From positions 1 to 9,574 of the forward strand of contig JAWPNA010000242.1 of the NCBI GenBank assembly GCA_045402695.1: a stretch of 9,574 nt of DNA. Reading direction: 5' to 3'. The notes under the pieces were generated by a model. That model had not been told where the DNA came from. It was given only the letters and a program-made list of their open reading frames with translations, and did not search any database. This stretch comes from JAWPNA01 sp045402695. GTDB lineage: Bacteria; Acidobacteriota; Polarisedimenticolia; JACPZX01; DASXTC01. This document shows, piece by piece, positions 1-5,656 of this stretch. A program made the position numbers and the translations under genes. Numbering within the stretch: the first letter of the stretch is position 1; every line of letters begins with the position of its first letter.

Positions 1-486
1 TTCACGCCACTGGCCGAGGGTCAGAATATCCAGTACGGTGGGACGACGAAGGCGCGCCGGCCGACAATGCCCCAGCATCCCGGGCTGGGAGACATCACCA
101 CGCCGATCTACCTGCGTCCGACCGACAGGCCGGGCTACAAGCCACGCGGCAAGGGCCTCTCTTGGGGGATTAGAGACACGGCTCAGCAGGAGGCCAAGGA
201 GGAAGAGGAGCGCGTGAAGAAGGAGCGCGAGCAGGGCAATCACGACCGGGAAGCCGACGACGAGGACGTGCCGCCCCCGGACCCCAACGTCGAGGCGCCG
301 CAGGACGAAGGCGGCGACGGCGACGAGGGTGAGGGCGGCGAGGGCGGCGAGAGCGGCGATGAAGGCGGGGACGGCGAAGATCAGGCCGACCCGAACGCGC
401 CGCGCGATCCCAACGCCCCGCTCGATCCCAACGCCCCGGCGGATCCGAACGCCCCGGCGGATCCGAACCACCACGGAATTCACTGA
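1..486 (+). CDS. C-terminal part of an unrecognised protein with an acidic, Gly-rich, DPNAP-repeat tail
   Basis: The reading frame is open from the left edge and ends at TGA 484-486, so this is the 3' end of a longer gene. An internal ATG at 67 could be a start, but the frame continues upstream without a stop. The visible 161 residues fall into blocks. A basic, Pro/Gly-containing segment includes TTPIYLRPTDRPGYKPRGKG. A charged, probably helical Glu/Lys/Arg stretch follows (AKEEEERVKKEREQ). Then comes a strongly acidic Gly/Glu/Asp low-complexity region (about nt 298-387) and a terminal run of DPNAP repeats (388-468). I see no catalytic motif, no membrane segment, and do not recognise the family. 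The tail looks like a disordered linker or extension rather than a folded domain. Genes upstream of an M16 peptidase plus dut pair are often rpsO-pnp, but nothing here resembles the S1 domain at the PNPase C-terminus. No intrinsic terminator follows it. Confidence 0.6.
   Translation, partial: FTPLAEGQNIQYGGTTKARRPTMPQHPGLGDITTPIYLRPTDRPGYKPRGKGLSWGIRDTAQQEAKEEEERVKKEREQGNHDREADDEDVPPPDPNVEAPQDEGGDGDEGEGGEGGESGDEGGDGEDQADPNAPRDPNAPLDPNAPADPNAPADPNHHGIH
388..468 (+). repeat. 18-bp coding tandem repeat (DPNAPx)
   Basis: Four full 18-bp units at 388-405, 406-423, 424-441 and 442-459, plus a half unit at 460-468, encode Asp-Pro-Asn-Ala-Pro-(Arg/Leu/Ala/Ala) and a final Asp-Pro-Asn. The last two full units differ at a single base, which suggests recent slippage or duplication, while the first units have diverged at third positions and at the sixth residue. 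The array sits at the very C-terminus of the upstream protein, before HHGIH and the stop. The period is a multiple of three, so copy-number change would keep the frame. Confidence 0.85.
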
Positions 487-500
487 CCGAATTCTCCTCC

Positions 501-530
501 TTGAAGTGCCGCTTGCCGCGGTGCTATAGT
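501..530 (+). promoter_or_regulatory. Sigma70-type promoter, extended -10, upstream of the M16-dut-pur genes
   Basis: A -35-like TTGAAG (501-506) is separated by 18 bp from a -10-like TATAGT (525-530). The TG at 522-523, one base before the -10 box, makes an extended -10. Transcription would start near 536-538, giving a leader of about 75 nt before the peptidase ATG at 613. It lies only 15 nt past the stop of the upstream gene, the one place before the long + strand gene run where a promoter is expected. The elements are read directly; activity is inferred. Confidence 0.6.
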
Positions 531-612
531 CGAGCCTCTTTTCGGGGTCCCCCTGCACGATGTCAGCGGAGCGGCGGCCCCGATACCCACCCTCCGAAGG
601 CAGCCGGCGACG

Positions 613-1872
613 ATGCACCGCAAGGAAGTTCTCCTCAATGGGCTGACTCTCCTCACAGAGGAGATGCCGACCCTGCGTTCCGTTTCCCTGGGTGTGTGGC
701 TCAGGCAGGGATCCCGGCACGAGCATCCGGAGGAGAACGGGGTCTCCCACTTCATCGAGCACCTTCTCTTCAAGGGGACCGAGCGCCGGACGGCGGCCGA
801 CATCGCCAAGACCATCGACTCGATCGGCGGACAGTGCGACGCCTTCACCTCGAAGGAGTACACCTGCTTCTACGCGCGCGTCCTGGACGAGCACCTGCCG
901 GTCGCGATGGATCTCCTCGCGGACATCCTGCTTCATCCGAGGTTCGATCCCGAGAACATCGAGAAGGAGCGCAAGGTGATCTTCGAGGAGATCAAGATGG
1001 TAGAGGACAGTCCCGACGAGCTGGTGTACGACCTGTTCACGGGCAGTTTCTGGAGGTCGCATCCGCTCGGGCGGCCCATCCAGGGCACCATCGAATCGGT
1101 GACGGCGCTCTCCTTGGATCGCCTGATGACCTTCTTCCGCGATTCGTACCATCCCGCCAACGTCGTCATCGCCGCCGCGGGCCACCTCGACCACGCGCGC
1201 TTGCTGGAAATGACCGAGCGAGCCTTCGGCGCCATGCCCCCCAGCGGCGGGAGGCGCTCAGTAGAGCCTCCACGGGCGAACGCAGGCATCGTCACGAAGG
1301 AGAAGAAAGACCTCGAGCAGCTCCATCTATGCCTCGGCGTAGAGACGTACCCTCTCGCCAACGAGGCGCGCTACATCGGCTACGTGATGAACACGATGCT
1401 GGGAGGCAACATGTCCTCGCGGCTCTTCCAGACAATCCGGGAAGAGCGAGGGCTGGCCTACACGGTCTTCTCCTCCATCAACTCGTTTCTGGATACAGGC
1501 TATCTCATGGTGTACGCGGCCACGCGGCCAGGCGGCGGCGAGGAGGTGATCGACCAGGTGTGCCGCGAGCTGGGGCGCCTGAAGGACGTGCCGATCGAGG
1601 AGTCGGAGCTGAAGGCGGCCAAGGCTCACCTCAAGGGCAGCCTGATGCTCTCTCTGGAGTCGTCGCTGAGCCGCATGAACAACCTGGCGCGCCAGGACAT
1701 CTACTTCGGCAAGCAGCTCACGCTCGACGAGGTTCTCGAGGGCATCGACCGGGTCACGACCGAGGACACGCAGGCTCTGGCGCGCCGGTTGTTTCTGCCG
1801 GACCGGTGCGCCGTCGCGGTGCTGGGCAACCTTTCGCAACTGTCGCTGACACCGGATCGCATCCGATTCTGA
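613..1872 (+). CDS. M16 family zinc peptidase (processing-peptidase-like)
   Basis: A 419-residue protein of the length typical for single-unit bacterial M16 (pitrilysin/MPP-like) peptidases. The inverted zinc motif HxxEH is present as H46-F-I-E49-H50: the two His bind zinc and Glu49 is the catalytic base. The third ligand is probably Glu126 in the IFEEIKM segment, 76 residues after the second His, which matches the spacing in mitochondrial processing peptidase beta. The N-terminal domain is followed by a C-terminal M16 domain with MLGGNMSSRLFQ and REERGLAY (about 262-283), the conserved Arg/Tyr region that contacts substrate. No signal peptide is seen, so it is probably cytoplasmic. A weak purine-rich GAAGG at 596-600 precedes the ATG at a rather long 12-nt gap. 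This is the first gene after the promoter at 501-530. M16 peptidase genes are often found just upstream of dut. The natural substrate cannot be told from sequence. Confidence 0.93.
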   Translation: MHRKEVLLNGLTLLTEEMPTLRSVSLGVWLRQGSRHEHPEENGVSHFIEHLLFKGTERRTAADIAKTIDSIGGQCDAFTSKEYTCFYARVLDEHLPVAMDLLADILLHPRFDPENIEKERKVIFEEIKMVEDSPDELVYDLFTGSFWRSHPLGRPIQGTIESVTALSLDRLMTFFRDSYHPANVVIAAAGHLDHARLLEMTERAFGAMPPSGGRRSVEPPRANAGIVTKEKKDLEQLHLCLGVETYPLANEARYIGYVMNTMLGGNMSSRLFQTIREERGLAYTVFSSINSFLDTGYLMVYAATRPGGGEEVIDQVCRELGRLKDVPIEESELKAAKAHLKGSLMLSLESSLSRMNNLARQDIYFGKQLTLDEVLEGIDRVTTEDTQALARRLFLPDRCAVAVLGNLSQLSLTPDRIRF

Positions 1873-1878
1873 TTGGCC

Positions 1879-2343
1879 ATGCAGGAGTCCCGCGACAACA
1901 TACGCGTTCTCATCCGGAGGCTTCCCGGCAACGACCTCCCGGCGCCGAGCAGGGCGACGGAAGGCAGCTCGGGGGTGGACCTGAGAGCGTGCGTGACCGA
2001 GGCCGTCGTGCTGGCGCCGGGCCAGAGGGCGCTGATCCCCACGGGGTTCGCCATCGCCCTGCAGCGGGGGTGCGAGGCGCAGATCCGGCCTCGCAGCGGA
2101 TTGGCCCTTCATGCGGGGCTCACGATGCTCAACACGCCCGGCACGATTGACGCCGATTACCGCGGGGAGATTGGCGTGATCGCCGTCAACCTGGGCTCAG
2201 AAAAAGTGACGATCCGGCGCGGCGACCGGATCGCCCAGATGGTGATCCAGCGCGTGCCGAAGTGCGAGATGATCGAGGTGGAGGATCTCCCGTCGTCGGA
2301 CCGAGGCGCGGAAGGGTTCGGTTCGTCCGGCTGCCAGCCATGA
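1879..2343 (+). CDS. dut: Deoxyuridine 5'-triphosphate nucleotidohydrolase (dUTPase)
   Basis: Homotrimeric dUTPase hydrolyses dUTP to dUMP and pyrophosphate, keeping uracil out of DNA and supplying the thymidylate precursor. All five motifs are present in the 154-residue product: I, SSGVDLRA; II, RPRSGLA; III, NTPGTIDADYRGE with the catalytic Asp (IDADY) and the uracil-stacking Tyr; IV, RGDRIAQ; V, RGAEGFGSSG, the flexible C-terminal lid over the active site (usually RGxGGFGSTG). The start is uncertain by two codons: ATG 1879, or TTG 1873 directly after the peptidase stop (1870-1872). Neither has a clear Shine-Dalgarno sequence, so translation is probably coupled to the upstream gene. ATG 1879 is preferred as the commoner codon. 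Length is normal for the family. Confidence 0.95.
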   Translation: MQESRDNIRVLIRRLPGNDLPAPSRATEGSSGVDLRACVTEAVVLAPGQRALIPTGFAIALQRGCEAQIRPRSGLALHAGLTMLNTPGTIDADYRGEIGVIAVNLGSEKVTIRRGDRIAQMVIQRVPKCEMIEVEDLPSSDRGAEGFGSSGCQP

Positions 2344-2357
2344 CTCGGACACACTAG

Positions 2358-2362
2358 GGAGG
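2358..2362 (+). promoter_or_regulatory. Strong ribosome binding site that questions the MBL gene start
   Basis: GGAGG within TAGGGAGGGCGGGG lies 15 nt after the dut stop. It is 8 nt before an ATC codon at 2371, 14 nt before CTG 2377 and 23 nt before the first conventional start, GTG 2386. Its position favours initiation upstream of the GTG. No ATG, GTG or TTG exists in frame between the dut stop (2341-2343, same frame) and 2386. Confidence 0.6.
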
Positions 2363-2385
2363 GCGGGGCCATCGGCCTGCGCGTT

Positions 2386-3146
2386 GTGGTGCTGGGGAGC
2401 GGGAGCTCGGGAAACTGCACTCTGGTCGAGGGTGCCCGTGGGCGCCTGCTGATCGACTGCGGCCTCTCGGCGCGCGAGGCGGGCCGCAGGCTGCAGCTCC
2501 TTGGATGGGAGCCACGATCCATGGACGCGCTTCTCGTGTCGCACGAGCATTCGGATCATGTCGGAGGTGCACGGCAGTTCTCGAGGCGGTTCAACGTGCC
2601 GATCCACACGACCGCTGCCACGGCCCGGGCGGCCGGCATCTCGGCGGGCGACGTCTTCGGGCTGGTCCATTTCGAGCCGGGCATCGCGTTCGATATCCAG
2701 GACCTTGCCGTGAGGCCGTTTTCCGTGCCGCACGACGCGGCGGACAACGTGGGAGTGATCGTGGAGTGCGATGGCTCCAGAATGGGATACGCGACGGATC
2801 TGGGGCACGCCTCCACGCTGGCGGTGACGCGGCTCAAGGAATGCGACGTGCTGGTGGCTGAAGCCAACCACGATGTCGCGATGCTGAAGAACGGCCCGTA
2901 TCCGTGGAGCGTCAAGCAGCGGATCCTGGGCCGGCACGGCCACCTGTCCAACGACGAGATGGCGGCCCTCATCTCTCAGGCAGCGGCGCCGAGGACGAGA
3001 CACATCTTCCTGGCACACATGAGCGCCACCAACAACAGACCGGCGCTGGCGGTGCAGGCCTGCCTTCAGGCGCTCGATGCGGCGGGGGCCCAGGCGGCCA
3101 GGATCCACGTCACGAGCCAGTCAAGGCCCAGCGAGGTGGCCGAAGC

Positions 3147-3150
<4 letters not shown>
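2386..3150 (+). CDS. Metallo-beta-lactamase-fold hydrolase, WalJ/YycJ type
   Basis: MBL-fold metal-dependent hydrolase resembling Bacillus YycJ/WalJ, a family linked to nucleic-acid or phosphodiester cleavage and, in Bacillota, to coordination of cell division with replication. Numbering from GTG 2386 (254 aa): LGSGSSGN near the N-terminus; metal motif HEHSDH at 53-58; H116 in VPHDAADN; D138 in YATDLGH; then EANHD (159-163), GPYPW (170-174), GHLSN (185-189) and a final LAHMSATNN (209-217) with H211. The EANHD, GPYPW and GHLSN series is characteristic of this subfamily. GTG 2386 is the first usual start codon, but family members normally begin a few residues earlier (xRVVVLGSGS). The strong ribosome binding site at 2358-2362 also suggests a rare CTG (2377) or ATC (2371) start. 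The gene ends in a 4-nt ATGA overlap with purB. The exact substrate is unknown; its place beside dut and purB is compatible with nucleotide or nucleic-acid metabolism but does not prove it. Confidence 0.9.
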
Positions 3151-4435
<1,285 letters not shown>

Positions 4436-4439
<4 letters not shown>

Positions 4440-4690
4440 CAGCGCTCATCTACGTGAGTCTGAAGCCAATGGTGCTCGACCCCCAAGGCAAGGCGGTGCG
4501 CGGGGCCCTGCACTCGCTGGGATATCAGGAGGCGGCCGACGTGCGGGTGGGCAAGTACATTGAGGTAACGATCGAAGGGTCGGGGGACGAGGCGCGGCGG
4601 CGCGCCGAGGCGCGGGTCAAGGAGATGTGCGAGAAGCTGCTGGCGAATCCGGTGATCGAGCAGTACCGGTTCGAGATCGTCGGGGACTGA
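4436..4690 (+). CDS. purS: Phosphoribosylformylglycinamidine synthase subunit PurS
   Basis: A small protein of 84 residues, the usual PurS size. PurS dimers bridge PurQ (glutaminase) and small PurL (synthetase) in the FGAM synthase complex, which turns FGAR, ATP and glutamine into FGAM. Recognisable features are the first beta strand and helix pattern VSLKP-x-VLDPQGKAV-x-x-AL-x-x-LGY, then VRVGKYIEV, and a C-terminal helix and strand ending CEKLLANPVIEQYRFEIV. The start overlaps the purB stop by 4 nt. It is separated from purQ by an unusual 221-nt gap with a long inverted repeat, where the two genes are normally adjacent or overlapping. Confidence 0.96.
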
Positions 4691-4709
4691 GATGATGTCG
4701 TGGCTCGGT

Positions 4710-4847
4710 CGGCGGACAGAGTCCTCTCTCAGGCACGGCTCGCCGCGGGCCCGGCCCGTGTCTCACCTCGGCGTTCGCTCGACCAGCCGTGCCCGGCACG
4801 GCTGTCGGCCTCGCTCTCGACGGCCTTCGCGAGGACTCTGTCCGCCG
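4710..4847. repeat. 138-bp palindromic element in the purS-purQ gap (MITE/REP-like or RNA control structure)
   Basis: A perfect 17-bp inverted repeat pairs 4710-4726 (CGGCGGACAGAGTCCTC) with 4831-4847. Inside it, GGCACGGCT at 4732-4740 can pair with AGCCGTGCC at 4785-4793. The latter can instead fold locally onto CACGGCT at 4797-4803. CGCCG 4741-4745 can pair with CGGCG 4769-4773 inside the first inner stem. A ten-base copy of the outer end, CTGTCCGCCG, recurs at 4877-4886. No T-run follows the stem, so it is not a standard intrinsic terminator. No clear target-site duplication or transposase was seen. The structure is certain from sequence; whether it is a miniature mobile element, a dispersed palindrome or an operon-internal regulatory RNA is open. 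Confidence 0.75.
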
Positions 4848-4899
4848 CCACTCCTCTACCCGACGGGCGCGCGTTGCTGTCCGCCGTGCAGCTTCGCGT

Positions 4900-4903
4900 G
4901 GAG
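4900..4903 (+). promoter_or_regulatory. Ribosome binding site fixing the purQ start
   Basis: GGAG lies 8 nt before ATG 4912. It selects this codon over the in-frame ATG at 4789, which would add a 41-residue extension encoded by the palindromic gap. Confidence 0.6.
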
Positions 4904-4911
4904 AAAATGAA

Positions 4912-5622
4912 ATGAGGAGCGCGGTGGTGGTGTTTCCGGGGTCGAACTGCGACCACGACGCCTATCACGTGCTCAAGCACGTGCTGGGGCAGCCGACCGA
5001 TTTCGTGTGGCACAAGGAGACGTCGCTGAAGGGGTACGATCTGGTGATCCTGCCGGGCGGGTTCGCGCACGGCGACTACCTCCGCTGCGGCGCCATTGCC
5101 CGGGTCTCCCCGATCATGGACGCCGTCTTCGAGCACGCCGGGCGGGGAGGCACCCTGCTCGGAATCTGCAACGGCTTCCAGGTGCTGTGCGAGGCGGGGC
5201 TTCTGCCCGGCGCTCTGCTGCGCAACAGCACCGTCTCGTTCATCTGCCGCGACGTGTGGCTGAGGGTCGAGCGCGCAGACACGCGCCTGACGCTGGCCTG
5301 CCGGCCCGGGGAGGTCATCACGACGCCGATAGGCCACGGCGAGGGCAACTACTTCGCGGAACCCGGCGTGCTCAATCGTCTCGAGGGGGAGGGCCGCGTG
5401 CTGTTCCGGTACGTCGCGCCGCCGGGCCTCCCGGGCGGACTCGACGATCGGTTCAACGTCAACGGCTCGGCCCGCGCCATCGCCGGGATCATGAACGAGA
5501 AAGGGAACGTCTTCGGCATGATGCCCCATCCCGAGCGCAACTCCGAGCCGGTGCTGGGCGACGCCACGGGGCTGGTGCTGTTCGAGTCGCTCGTGCGGGC
5601 GTCGGCCGGGGCCGCGGCATGA
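4912..5622 (+). CDS. purQ: Phosphoribosylformylglycinamidine synthase subunit PurQ (glutaminase)
   Basis: Class I glutamine amidotransferase subunit that releases ammonia from glutamine and passes it to PurL. The 236-residue product starts with the family-typical AVVVFPGSNCDHD. It carries LPGGFAHGDYLR (oxyanion region), the nucleophile Cys86 in GICNGFQVL, GHGEGNYF (141-148), and the His206/Glu208 of the triad in PHPERN. The frame is open back to ATG 4789, but those residues are Arg/Ala/Ser-rich, come from the inverted-repeat region and have no family counterpart. ATG 4912 with its GGAG at 4900-4903 is therefore chosen. The stop overlaps an ATG (5619), leading into the short mini-ORF junction before purL. 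Confidence 0.96.
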   Translation: MRSAVVVFPGSNCDHDAYHVLKHVLGQPTDFVWHKETSLKGYDLVILPGGFAHGDYLRCGAIARVSPIMDAVFEHAGRGGTLLGICNGFQVLCEAGLLPGALLRNSTVSFICRDVWLRVERADTRLTLACRPGEVITTPIGHGEGNYFAEPGVLNRLEGEGRVLFRYVAPPGLPGGLDDRFNVNGSARAIAGIMNEKGNVFGMMPHPERNSEPVLGDATGLVLFESLVRASAGAAA

Positions 5623-5656
5623 GGGGAATCGACGCATGAGAGAGGGTGCGCCGTGA
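5619..5656 (+). other. Chained hexapeptide mini-ORFs at the purQ-purL junction
   Basis: ATG 5619 overlaps the purQ stop (ATGA) and opens MRGIDA, ending at TGA 5637-5639. That stop overlaps ATG 5636 (ATGA), which opens MREGAP, ending at TGA 5654-5656. That stop shares its last base with purL ATG 5656 (TGATG). GAGGGG at 5621-5626 and GAGAGAGGG at 5638-5646 give plausible ribosome binding sites 9 nt before the second mini-ORF and before purL. This could let ribosomes travel from purQ to purL by stepwise reinitiation, or it could be chance in a 33-nt gap. Confidence 0.35.

Noticed and set aside
388..468. Resemblance of the DPNAP repeats to Asn-Ala-Asn-Pro repeats of Plasmodium circumsporozoite proteins
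   Set aside because: Short low-complexity similarity only; the codon usage and context are bacterial and no homology is implied.
476..494. Pair of GAATTC palindromes around the stop of the first gene as a hairpin terminator
   Set aside because: The possible stem is only 6 bp with a 7-nt loop and no T-run; it is too weak to call.
501..2150. A 549-codon + strand frame over the M16 peptidase and dut
   Set aside because: It overlaps two clear genes in another phase; the product is Arg/Gly/Pro-rich low-information sequence.
2904..3146. N-terminal extension of purB back to 2904
   Set aside because: It overlaps the conserved C-terminal half of the MBL gene, and ATG 3147 gives the standard PurB N-terminus with an ATGA overlap.
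4710..4860. Rho-independent terminator after purS
   Set aside because: The stem is strong, but the loop region is very long and no run of T follows; purQ-L-F must be expressed with purS.
4789..4911. N-terminal extension of purQ from ATG 4789
   Set aside because: The 41 extra residues come from the inverted-repeat region, have no place in the PurQ family, and ATG 4912 has a well-placed GGAG.
4691..4911. Purine or ZTP riboswitch before purQ
   Set aside because: I could not find the conserved core bases of either class; the structure is dominated by plain inverted repeats.
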